In this document: positions 36,740 through 47,645 of the stretch, one piece after another
Layout: every line of letters begins with the position of its first letter
How positions within the stretch are numbered: position 1 is the first letter of the stretch
NCBI RefSeq assembly: GCF_034190915.1
Contig: NW_026947507.1
Location: forward strand, 27,332,001-27,396,000
Length of the DNA stretch: 64,000 bases
DNA from: Cavia porcellus
Taxonomy: Eukaryota > Chordata > Mammalia > Rodentia > Caviidae
Reading direction: 5' to 3'
The notes under the pieces: model-generated
Database searches by the model: none
What the model saw: the letters and a program-made list of their open reading frames with translations, nothing else
What the model was told of the DNA's origin: nothing
Position numbers and translations under genes: made by a program

Positions 36740-39700
36740 TAGTGGCTAGACACTCAAAGATTGACAGTGAAAATCCTTCTGTTCAGTGTTCCAAGAGAAA
36801 CTCAGTAATATGTTCATCTATCTTGCACACTATACATACCATTATACTTTTTAGAGCACTTCTTTCCCTTTCACTTTCACAGTGTCTATTATACATTTTG
36901 GGTCCCATTATTCTGTCAGATTTTATTGTTTCTTACACTAGAGAGACAATGTGATATTTACTCGTGATTCTTATTTATTTCACTAATGAGAATATTTTCA
37001 AGTTGCCTCCATTTACCTTTAAAGGCCTCAAGATCATCCATTTTTTATAGTTGAGTAGTATACCATTATATAAAATACCACATTTTTTTCATTCACTCTG
37101 CAGTTGATGGACATTTTGGTTGTTTCCAACATTTACCTGTAACAAATTGTGCTGCTATGAACATAGGTGCACATATGTCTCTGTGACATGACCTTTTCAA
37201 TTTTTCTGAGAAAACACTGAGCAGGGGAATAGTTGGATTGAATTGAATTGAACTTCCAATCCTAGTCCTTTGAGGAATCTCCATACAGATCTCCACAGTG
37301 GTTGCATCAGTGTGCATTCCCACCAAAGGTGGAGAAGTGTTCCCCTTTCTCCACAGCCTGCCAACATTTGTTATCAGTTGTTTTCTTGATGGCAGCCATT
37401 CTTTCTGGGATGAGATGAAATCTCAATGCTGTTTTAATTTGCATTTCTCGAATGACCTGTGATGGTGAACATTTCTTCAGGTATTTATTTGCAACCTGTA
37501 TATCTTTACCTGAGAACCATGTGTTCATCTCCGATGCCCATTTTTGGAGGGGGTCTTTGAATTTGGGAGGCTTGACATTTTTCAGTTCTTTATATGCTCT
37601 GGATATAAGACCTTGTCTGAGGAATTGTTGGCTAAAATTCTTTCCTATTCTGTGAGTTTTCTTTTCACTTTGTTGGCGATTTCTTTTGAAGTGAAAAATC
37701 TTTTTAACAATATGAGGTCCCACTTGTTGATTTTTTGAAGTATTGCCCATGTGGTTTGTGTTTTATTCATGAATTCTCTCCCTATCCCTATGTCTTCAAG
37801 GTTTTTACCTACTTTCTCTTCCAGTAGAGTTAGTGTTTCTGTTCTAATATTTAGATCCTTGATCCATTTTGACTTTAATTTAGTGTATGGTGATAGGAAT
37901 GGGTCTATTTCCAGTGTCTGCCATGTGGAATGCCAATTTTTCCAACACCATTTATAAAAGAAGCTATCTTTTTTTCCAGTGAACATGTTTAGACCCTTTG
38001 TCAAATATAAGGTGGCTGGGTGTCTTTGTAGCAGTGTTTGCATCTGTTCCATTGATCTTCAAGTCTATTTCTTTGCCAGTATCATGCTGATTTTATTACT
38101 GTGGCTTTGTAATATAGTTTCAGGTCAGGAATTGAGATGCCTCCTGTCTTGCCTTTGTTGCCCAGAATTGCCTTTGCTAGTCTAGCTTTCTTCTGTTTCT
38201 AGATGAATTTTAGGAATTTTTTTTTTAGATCTGTGAGATATGTTAATGGCATTTTGATTGGCATTGCATTGAATCTGTATAACAGTTTTGGGAGTATGGC
38301 CATTTTCACAATGTTGGTTCTTCCTAAACTAGAACAAAGAATATCCTTCCATTTTCTAATATCCTCTTCAATCTCGTTTTTAAGAGTAGTATAATTTTCA
38401 GCATATAGATCTTTTACATTCTTCGTTAGGTTGATTTCTAAGTATCTGACTTTTTAGATGCTATTGTGAAAGGTGATATTTCCACAATTTCTCTATCAGT
38501 GAGTTTTTTGTTTGTGTACAGGAATGCTATTGATTTTTGAGTGTTGACTTTTTATCCAGCTATACTGCCAAATTTATTACCTTTAGGTGTCTTTTAATGG
38601 AGTTTTTGGGGTCTTCTATGTAGAGTATCATGTCACCTGCAAATAATGATAATAATTTAACTTCTTTTTTTCCTATTTTTATTCCTTTTATTTATCCCTC
38701 TTGTCTGATTGCTCTGGCTAATATTTCTAGAACTATATTGAATAGTAGTGGACATCCTTGTCTTATTCCTGATTTTAGAGTGAAGGCTTTCAGTTTTTGT
38801 TCATTTAGTATAATGTTGGCTGTTGGATTGTCATAAATGGCCTTTGTGAGATTGAGGTACATACTGTCTATTCCACATTTCTGTAGGTTTTTTTTTTATC
38901 ATGAATGGGTGTTGGACATTATCAAAGTTTTTTCTGCATCTAATGAGATGATCACGTGATTTTTATTTTTGGCTCAGTTGATGTGATGTATTACATTTAT
39001 TGATTTGTGTATGTTGAATCATTCCTGCATTCCTGGAATAAATCCCACTTGGTCATGGTGTATTATCTTCTTAATCATTTGCTGCATTCTATTTGCCAGT
39101 ACTTTATTGAGAATCTTTGAATCAATGTTCATTAGTGAGATTCGTCTGTAGTTCTTTTTGGTTGGGTCTTTCTCTGGTTTTGGTATCAGAGTAAGTCTTG
39201 CCTCCAAGAATGATTTAGGGAGGACTGCTTTTCTTTCAATTTCACTGATGAGTTTCAGGAGTGTTGGCATCAAATCTTCTCTAAATTTCTTGTAGAATTC
39301 AGCCATGAATCCATCAGGACCTGGGCTTTTCTTTGATGGTAAGTTTTTAATTATGTTTTCAATGTCAATAGCTGGTATTGGGTTATTCAGGATTGTTTTA
39401 TCTTCTTGATTGAGCTTTGGTTTCTCATATGGTTCTAGAAATCTGCACATTTCCTCTGTGTTTTGCACCCTATGTGAGTAGAGATTTTCAAAGTAGGTGT
39501 TCATGATCTTTTGAATTTCCATGATATCTGTAGTAATTTCTCTCTTTTCATTCATTATTGCATGGATTTCAGTTTTGTCTTTCTTTTTCTTGATAAGGTT
39601 GGCTAGAGATTTATCAATATTGTTTATCCTCTCAAAAAACCAGCTCTTTGACTCATTAATTCTTTGGGCTTATATTTGTTTCAATTGCATCAATTTTTGC

Positions 39701-40803
39701 TCTAATGTTTACAATTTCCTCTCTTCTATGACCTTTGGGTTTGATTTGCTCTTCCTTTTCTAGGAGCTTGAGATGTAGCATTAGGTTATTTATTTGTGTT
39801 CATTCTGTTTTCTTGATGTGACTATTTATTGCTATATACTTCCTCTTAGGACTGCTTTCATTGGATCCCATAGGTAACAATATGTTGTGTCTGCATTTTC
39901 ATTGTATTGTGAGTATTGTTTTATTTCTTCTTTAGTTTAATCTGTAACCCACTGTTTGTTCAGAAAGTTGTTATTTAATTTCCATGTATTTATGCAGGTT
40001 TTGCAGCTTTTTTGCCAGTGATTTTCAATTTTAGTACACTATGATCAAATATTATTCATGGGATAGTTTCACTCCATTTGCATTTACTTAAGAATGTTTT
40101 ATGAGTTAACATATGGTCTATTTTGGAGACTGTCCCATGTGCAGCTGAGAACAATGTATATTCTGATGTGGTTGAGTGGAACACTCTAAACATCTATTAA
40201 GTCCATTCATTCACAGGTGTGATTCAGTTCTGTTATTTCTTTGGTGACTTTTTGTCTAGTTGATCTATCTTTTTGTGACAGTGGAGTTTTAAAGTCTCCT
40301 ATTACAACTGTGTTCTTGTGTACTTGGTTTTTCATGTCTATTAGTGTTTGTCTTACATAGTTGGGTGCTCCTGTATTTGGTGCATATACATTTATAATTG
40401 TTAGTTCTTCCTTTTGTAGTTTTCCACTAGTGAGTATGTAGTGACTTTCTTTTCTTTTAATCATTTTAGGTTTGAAGTTCACTTTGTCTGAAAACAGAAT
40501 AGCTATCCCTACTTTTTTCTGGGTTCCTGTTGTATGGAATACTGTTTTCCATCCTGTGACTTTTAGTTTATGATCTTCTTTTTGATTCTGATGTGTTTCT
40601 TGTATACAGCATATAGTGAGGTCCTGTTTCTTGATCCATTCTGTCAACTTGTTTCTTTTAACAGATGAATTGAACTTATTTACACTTTTGGATGTCACTG
40701 ATATGTACTGGCTTGACTTTGCCATATCACGTTCTTGTTGGTTTCCCACTTTCTTCCCTTGTTTAGTTTCTTGTCCAGCCTGGTGGTTTCTTTCTGTTGT
40801 TCT
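36740..40803 (-). mobile_element. LINE-1 with near-complete, decayed ORF2
   Basis: Minus-strand L1 running from just upstream of ORF2 (40803) to its 3' UTR (about 36740; lower limit uncertain). Endonuclease region at 40207-40803: the CIQETH motif is present, but the usual GDFNTPLS reads GDFKTPLS and the N-terminal SLNVNG motif is lost. Reverse transcriptase core at 39019-39555: SPGPDGF and [10 protein letters not shown] motifs are intact. The catalytic FADD motif near 38632-38643 reads FAGD, which loses one metal-binding aspartate. C-terminal segments lie at 37645-38052, 37307-37750 and 37093-37326, in shifting frames. The element is therefore inactive, though its open segments suggest moderate age. 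Plus frames here are antisense. Confidence 0.93.
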
Positions 40804-40908
40804 AAAAATATGGAATGCTTCATGAGTTTGCGTGTCATCGCTGTGCAGGGGCCATGCTAATCTCTGTATCATTCCAATTTTAGTATTATGTGCTGCTGAA
40901 ATGAGCAC
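40804..40908 (-). pseudogene. U6 snRNA pseudogene fused to L1 5' end
   Basis: The minus strand reads as full-length U6: gtgctcatttcagcagcaca at the 5' end, then 'actaaaattggaatgataca', 'attagcatggcccctgcaca', 'gatgacacgcaaactcatga' and 'agcattccatattttt' at the 3' end. Compared with the conserved U6 sequence (107 nt), the copy is 105 nt, with a one-base insertion, a three-base loss near 'cagagattagc', and about ten substitutions, many of them at CpG sites (decay pattern). The U6 3' end is followed without a gap by L1 sequence. No U6-type promoter (TATA near -25, PSE) lies upstream, so it is a retrotransposed pseudogene. Its 35 codons happen to be open into the L1 frame. Confidence 0.95.
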
Positions 40909-40922
40909 TTGGGTACATTTAA
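40909..40922. repeat. Candidate target-site duplication, right copy
   Basis: ttgggtacatttaa directly abuts the first base of the U6 copy. On the minus strand the site reads gaatt|aaat, compatible with an L1 endonuclease TT|AAAA-type nick. The partner is at 36370-36383. Confidence 0.5.
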
Positions 40923-41539
40923 TTCAGTCTTCACTTGTCTTGTAATTTTTAATATAATGTTATTTTTAAATTTATTTCTGAATTTTCAAACTCTTGAGGT
41001 TTTTACTCTATGCCAGTTTGTCTTACAGAAACAAGCTATGCTTCCTGGGCATGCACTATGGCATACTTTCATAGATGTATTTCTTCCATTGTTTTTACTT
41101 AGAGTTTAACATTGATGGCTTGAATTTTGAGATGTTCAGATTCAGTTTTATTCCTCTTCTTCGACACAGCATCTTTGTAGTCCCTCTGATTCCATTCCCA
41201 ATAGTTTCTTCCTACTGTAAAAACACATACAAGATATTCCTGGTTGGTTAGTTTCAAGGGCTCCTAAGAGCTAAACGACTCAAGCCTTTTCAGAGTTGCA
41301 CTTTGGAACCACTGTAAAGCAGTGGTGATAACCTAACCACAGTTGCACTGAAATTACTTATTTTATAAGATATTTCATGTAATATTTTCAGATTGCAAAT
41401 TAATAGAAGGAACTGAAAGTGCAGGAAACGAAACCAGAGATAAATGATCGACTACCATACTTGTATACATGACAATGAGCTGTCTATTTACTGAATAGAA
41501 TTTTTGGAAAAAAATTTATTATTTTCCTTCCAAAACTTT
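40923..41539. other. AT-rich DNA, no gene
   Basis: No supported feature between the chimera and the next candidate LINE relic. Confidence 0.5.
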
Positions 41540-41990
41540 GAAACTTTGAAATGTCACTTCAACATTACCATATTTTCTAGTATGAAATCTGGTTGTTACT
41601 GCTATGAAAGATCTTGTGTATAATGATTTTTTATGTTGTTTTTAAGATTCTTCTTTTGGCCTTTGATGTTTTGATTATGATGCAGTTATTTGTGGATGCC
41701 TGAGTTAATTCTACTTAGAGCACATTGCACTATTTTGAGGTCATATATAGCTTATTTGTCATCAAACCTGGAAATTGTTCTCAAACATTATTCATGTATT
41801 TTTTCTCTCTTCCTCTATATGTTTTTCTGGGGTTTTCAATAATGTCATTTGTTACAAAGAACTCTGAAATTTTGTCAATTTTCTTCCTTGTTGTTCTTCT
41901 TTTCTTTCTCAATTAATCTGAATCCAATTTTGTTATCTATTATGTATGCTTGAGTCTTCTGTGGAACCCCTGAGTTTATTTCTTCGTATT
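41540..41990 (-). mobile_element. Ancient L1M-type fragment, inverted
   Basis: The plus-strand order is 'gtatgaaatctggttgttac', 'tttttaagattcttcttttg', 'gatgttttgattatgatgca', 'caaacattattcatgtattt' and 'gttttcaataatgtcatttg'. It follows the antisense pattern of an old L1M-family segment (aagattctctctttgtcttt ... ttgattatgatgtg ... catctttcttc). It is highly diverged. Confidence 0.5.
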
Positions 41991-43689
41991 AGGCCTATGC
42001 TTTCAAACCTCAAATTATTTCACCAGCAAAAAGTAAAAATAACTATAAAGGTTTTTAGATTTTCTTTTGGATAGTGTGTTTAACATTGGGCTAGCTTTGA
42101 GTCACATGAAATAAAGATAAGATTTTTGAGCCAAATTATACAAGAGGCCAAAATATGCCAAAACAATTTTGCTTCATCATGAAATAGGTCCAGTGTGCAC
42201 GTTTAGTGGTTAAAAGCTGCTATTTTAAGTTCTACCACTAAATTGGAAAGTGAGAGATTGAAGTGGGAAAATTAAAATTACCACAAATTGCATTTATGTT
42301 TTAACCCAAGAATTATCAAGCTACTTTACATGTACAAGCACTGTTCAGATTTCTACAAGGCTTTGATTAATCTTCAGTGTTTCCCAACATTGATACTGAT
42401 AGTTCTTACCAGTTTGGTTTTATTTAAAAATCAAATATATTGATTTTTAATCTTTATTAAAACTTTGATATATGATATCCTTCGATATTCTGCAAGGACT
42501 CTAACCTTGTGATTGTACACCAAAATATAAATCCTAGAAAAGTATTACAGCATCCTTCTTTTTTAGTTTTTCAAATGTAATCTAACAATAAACTAAATAT
42601 GATTATCAGCATATTTACCAGCTATCATTGAGTGGGGAGAATCAATTCTTTCACATTACCTCTGAAGTATAATGTGTAGAGAAACTCTAGTTTCTGTAGT
42701 TTCGCTATGGGCACTTGGATAAGCAAATGTGAATAGGAAATTTAAGGAAAATAGATTAAGAGCCAGATGTGAAAAATGAAGAGTAATATGTTTATCATGT
42801 GGTGAGATTACTGGTTTAATCATTTAGCTGGCAGAGACTGTAAGATGGATGATTTTCTATCAAACACAAAAATGAACAAAAAGACTATTTTTCAAGGATG
42901 GTTCTTGTAAGCGATTTTACCTGTGAAGCAAAGATGTAATTCCACAGATTATGATATTGTGATGCTTAGAAGCAACCATTGAATGCTATTTTAAACAGAA
43001 AATAATAGTAACTATATTGCATTAAAATCACGTTAAAAATTTTGTTATTGTCAGAAGCAGAAAGAATAAGTAATTTTTAATAGATGCTATTGAATATATG
43101 GTTTAAATGAATATAGCAAATCATTTAAAGGCCTCAGGTCTTACCTTTTATTATTAAAGAATCATCTAGATACTTGGGAAATTAATTGTGTCAGATCAAG
43201 CAGTGGGTATTTTTATATTATGAAAAGAATAACTTAGAATTCACTTTTTTGTAAAATCACCTTTTATTGTTTAGGCAAACAGCAGGGTATTATGATTTTA
43301 TATTATTCAGATCAAACTCTCAGTAAATTGACTATATGGTCAAGTATTGCCTATGTTAAGTTCTACAAAACACAAAGCTTTTGAGATTACTCACTTCAAT
43401 CAACATATATCAAAAAATAGAAAACCATAAAATTATTCAAACAATCAGAATAAAATACTGAGCTCCCGCCCCACACACAAGCCATCTTTGATATACTCAG
43501 AATAATAACAGAAGTAGAGAACATTTAATAGGAATTTAATACTTTCTGCACAATTTGTGTTTTTATATTTTCCTATATAACTCTGCTTGGCAAAGGGTAT
43601 TTGTGCCTAACTAATGCTTACATCCAGATATTATTATTTTTAAAATGTGAAAACGAACAACTGAATGTCCTTTTAAATACCACTCTGGA
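41991..43689. other. Gene-free AT-rich DNA
   Basis: No supported feature over 1.7 kb. Confidence 0.5.
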
Positions 43690-43795
43690 GAAAGTTTGTA
43701 GAACTCAAATGCAAGTGAAAATGAAAGGGAAAGAAAGTGCTCAAAAGGAAAGAACAACTGGGATGGGGAAAGGAGAAAAGAAAGAAGGAGGAAAC

Positions 43796-43834
<39 letters not shown>

Positions 43835-44080
43835 ATATATACCATATATGATATGTACATAATATGTATATATGTGTATGTGTGTATATGTAAAGATATA
43901 CAAGCTAGATAACTTTACTACTAATCTCTTCATCAAAAAGAACAGTTGTGTTTTCATTGTCTGACTGATCATTTTTTATGCCTAAATCTTGTAATCTGAA
44001 CAACTATTTTCAAAATAACAATATGCAATATATTGACTGGTGTTAATTTCTTATTTCTTTTTTAAAAATTCCATATCATT
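43690..44080 (+). repeat. Dispersed repeat family A, copy 3 (3' part), with (TA)n insert
   Basis: 'ggaaagaaagtgctcaaaag' and, further on, 'ttgtaatctgaacaactatt', 'aaaataacaatatgcaatat' parallel 50120-50325 (gaaaagaaagtgctctaaag; 'ttgtaactcgaacaactgtt'; 'aagataacaatatttaatct'). A TA tract at 43797-43841 expands the region between these blocks. Confidence 0.6.
43797..43841. repeat. (TA)n microsatellite
   Basis: About 22 TA units with a single T insertion near 43820. A shorter TA-rich stretch continues to about 43890. Confidence 0.95.
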
Positions 44081-45536
44081 TTATTTCTTCTTTGTTTTTA
44101 AAATACAAAGAAGAAGTTCTGCATAAGAGTACATTTTTCCTACCTGTTCTAAAGGGAGAAATCAGCAGCTTTCTCACTCCACTGCGTCTCCAGATGGTAA
44201 TGACCATGATGCACATTATCACCCTCCATGCCATCCCCAAGCTTGGGTTGTTTGTAGAGAGGAATAAAGAAGAAAAAACATACTTAGAGTTCTTATGAAC
44301 TCAAAATATTCGAACTATTTGTAAACAGAAAACTTCTTTGTTCTGTATGTGATACACGATTTCACATTATCTCACTCATTTAAAAATAAATATATGTATA
44401 ACCAGCTTGGGGAGTACTCAGTTTACTTAAAAAATTGCTCGTAGAACATGTTATTGATGCGTATTACTAACAATTATGCCAGATTTTTAGCTTGGGGATT
44501 TTTTTATTTGTGTCTCCTAAGAGTATAAGCATACCCATTTGGTTTTAAAATACAAAATTCTAATCTAGGATTAAATAAAAATAAAGGAAAATGATGAATG
44601 AATGAATTAAAGGATGATGACCCAAAGACCAATGGAACAGAATATAGTGAACATTTGAAAAAAAATTGTATTATTTGAATGTACAAAAGAATGCACACAC
44701 CATTACTTGTATGCTTTAAATCATGTTTCATGAGTAATTTTTTACACTTCCAAATATTAAATTGTATTCAAACTTTTATATCAAAAATGAATACTACTGA
44801 TTATATTAAAAAACCAGTTTTGACTACCTTATCAAAAACAAATACTTTTAAAATATATCTTAAATTGGTGAGCATCTTTTAATGCCAATTTTTAATTTTC
44901 ATTTTCAAGTATCATTTTCTTTAACTTTATTCACTCAAATCATATACTTACTCTGTGTTCATGGAACTTACACTTTCACAGTACTGCAAGTCAAAAGGAA
45001 GCAGTTACGCTTCCTTCTAAAAAGTATTTCCAACATATTTGAAGCTTAGATTCTTAGAAAGTTTTCTGTTTTAATTTTTAGTCTGAAAATATTAACGAAG
45101 CTTTTCCTCAACAATAACCCACACACCTTCTTTTTGCACTTTGACTATCTTGATTTTGAGTAATTTGGGGATAAATAAGTAATCCTTTTTTTCTCCTAAT
45201 TTAGAACCACTTAAAAATATGACATTGAAAATATCGAGACTAAATTCTGGCCTGTAAACACTAAAGCAGACTGACAACACAGCCTTTTCTTAGATGCACA
45301 CACGAACTTCCTCATAACAACCTCTGCATCAGATGGCTGCTGTCCGAGACTCTGGCCTTCACAGGAGACCCCGAAGCAAGTGTCATGGAATGGAGACAAA
45401 AGAACACCTTAACTTTCGGCGTTTAAAATGCAAAGTGAAGGAGCCAAGCATGATCTTCAACTCCCTCTCCAGGTTCACCAGTCCATCATATCACTCCCGT
45501 GGACTTGGAGAAAATGTTGTAGAAAAAAATAGAATG
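44081..45536. other. AT-rich DNA with a small CpG-bearing patch
   Basis: Mostly anonymous. At about 45290-45500 the sequence is less AT-rich and keeps several CpG sites (ccgag, cccgaag, ttcggcg, cccgtgg). It carries an open plus frame from 45333 that runs into the adjacent SINE at its 3' end. No protein family is recognised and no splice-site pair was established. See findings. Confidence 0.4.
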
Positions 45537-45615
45537 CTTTTGGTACCGGAGATCAAACTCACTACCTTGTGCTTACCAGGCAAGCGCTTCAACCCCTGAG
45601 CTAAATCTCCTGCCC
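45537..45615 (-). mobile_element. tRNA-derived SINE, inverted
   Basis: The plus strand reads 'ggtaccggagatcaaactca', 'ctaccttgtgcttaccaggc', 'aagcgcttcaacccctgagc' and 'taaatctcctgccc', the reverse complement of an ID-like SINE body. Only a short T tract remains at the tail side. Confidence 0.88.
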
Positions 45616-47012
45616 ACAGGTAGAATATCTTTATATTGTTGTTGTTCTGCCTAGGAGTGAAAATAAAATTTCTTTCCTTACACGAAAACAATTAGAGCAA
45701 AGCGTAAAAGCCATTATACAGCTACTCTTTCCGCATCCTGAAAAATGTTTTTAGAACACATCCCTTCCCAGTCATTGGCTTCTGTTATGCAGATACTACG
45801 CTGTACTCTTGTACACATCTGAAAAAATATTACCCAATTTTTATACTCAATTATGAGAAAATGTGAAATTTCGCTTCAATCCAAATGAAAGGGATTACAA
45901 AGCAAAGCATGTAACAAATGGTGCTTTTTACCCTATGTGGACAGAAAGCATTTTATGAATACATGTCCTTCAACTGCTGTTTTGCTTCTAATATTCGAGT
46001 TAGAAAAGCTTCATATTTTTCCCTTCTATTGTGAGAATGATAGTTAATACCAAAGAATGTAAATATGACATCTATTTTTAAACAAGCACTATTGATAATA
46101 GTGCCTTTTGTGCAAAGTAAAACAAATCTTTGTGTCGCTGCATTGCATAAAAGATCTTTGTATCTGAAGAAAGTGTATTATTAACTCTTCAAGTGCAGAC
46201 AAAAAAAAAAACCTTGCTTTTGTTGAAGAATTATAAAAGTTTGGCCTTGGAAAGATTTTAAGGATCAATTGGTACAAATCTCTCATTTTGTTAATAAGGT
46301 CCAGAAGTCCAGAATGATTTTCACAAGGTCAAATCTAATTTCATGTGAGGTTACACAATTCCCTTTTCCTCACACATTTGTTTATTCTAATTACTATATA
46401 TTATTCAAGTTGTTCTCTCTGTGCTGGCAGTACTGTGCTTTTATTTGTTATCACAGTTTATTTCTTTAACACAGGTTGTTAATAACATAGTCCAAAATTC
46501 AGATTCCAGGACATACATTTGTGCTGTTGCATAAAGTACAAACTTCCCTGCTAGTACTTCAGCCCACAAACCATTAGCTAAACACCAGGTGTACGTCACA
46601 GTCAGTGACCAAGCATGTCTTCATTCAAAATTTGTCAGTGATTCATCACTTTGCATGCAGCTAGCAGAGTGCATAGCTTCTTTCTTGTCTTTAGTGGCAA
46701 ACCTATATGGCATTTTATTTTAAAAATTTGTGTACTCAAAAGAAAGACCTGCCCAGCAAGGACAAAAGTATTATGAGGAACAAAAGTGGAAAGGCTGGAA
46801 ATAAAATCAGTTATTATAGAACATTTTAAAATTTCAAAAGCAAAGAAATGGTAGGAAGAACTCCAGACCTCCACGAAGGAAATTATGGTACAGATCATAC
46901 TGAAAAGTACTCTAAATACGAGAAACAAATCTGCTCACGTCTCTTTAACACCTTTAACCATCTTTAAGCAAAAGTTGCTTATGGGTCAAAATGGAAGCTC
47001 TTCTTCCTGTAG
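45616..47012. other. Gene-free AT-rich DNA
   Basis: No supported feature. The 97-residue minus frame at 46635-46928 has no recognised domain. Confidence 0.5.
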
Positions 47013-47645
47013 TAGGCAAAATAGTGGCCCCATAAAATGTCAATGTCTTATTCCTTAAAATCTGTAAACATGTTAGATGATGTAGCAAAAGAGACTTTGC
47101 AAAATCAATTTTATTAACCAATTTGAAATGGAAGATGTGTTATGGCTATACAATTAGGCCCAATATAATCACAGGCTTTGTATAAGGGGAAGATACAAAG
47201 ATAATCAAGAGGGTATAAAAAGAATTAATATGTGATATATACATGTACCAATTCACACAGAAAATGTAATCGTTGCGTCCTGCAGAAATATACCAATAAA
47301 ATTTTTTTAAAAGTTAAATAAGAATATAATCATGGATATAATTTTATCATATAGATCCTTAAAAGTGGAAACCCTTGTCCAGAAAAGAGAAACAAAGACA
47401 TGAGATGGGAAAAATACTGAGAGTTATACAATATCTCTGGCTATGACGATAAAGGAATATGGTTATAAACTGAGAATACTGGCAATATCAGGCAGATAAA
47501 TAAAGCAAGGAAACATATCTCCCTGTGTAGAGTTTGAAAGGCACCTAGTCCTCCCCAGGGCTATGATTCTATGTTTCTAATACAGTGACATTTGTGTCAG
47601 ACTTTTAACTTGTACAGCTATAGTATTGTTTAAACCACCAAATTT
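47013..47645 (+). mobile_element. Candidate ancient MLT1-like LTR, interrupted
   Basis: The order is 'gcaaaatagtggccccataa', 'aaatgtcaatgtcttattcc', 'gcaaaagagactttgcaaaa', 'aattaggcccaatataatca', then, after an insert, 'gacttttaacttgtacagct' and 'ttgtttaaaccaccaaattt'. It matches the layout of old MLT1-class LTRs (gtccatgtcctaatcc; caaaagggactttgcag; gggcccaatgtaatcac; gttttaagccactaag). Confidence 0.55.
47215..47325 (+). mobile_element. Small insert in the MLT1-like LTR, possible retroelement tail
   Basis: 'atgtgatatatacatgtacc' to 'taccaataaaatttttttaa' breaks the LTR homology. It ends in a polyadenylation-like aataaaa with an A/T-rich tail, consistent with a very short 3' end of a LINE. 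Source uncertain. Confidence 0.35.

Noticed and set aside
40804..40908. A functional U6 snRNA gene
   Set aside because: It has a three-base deletion, an insertion and many substitutions. There is no U6 promoter upstream, and its 3' end is joined to L1.
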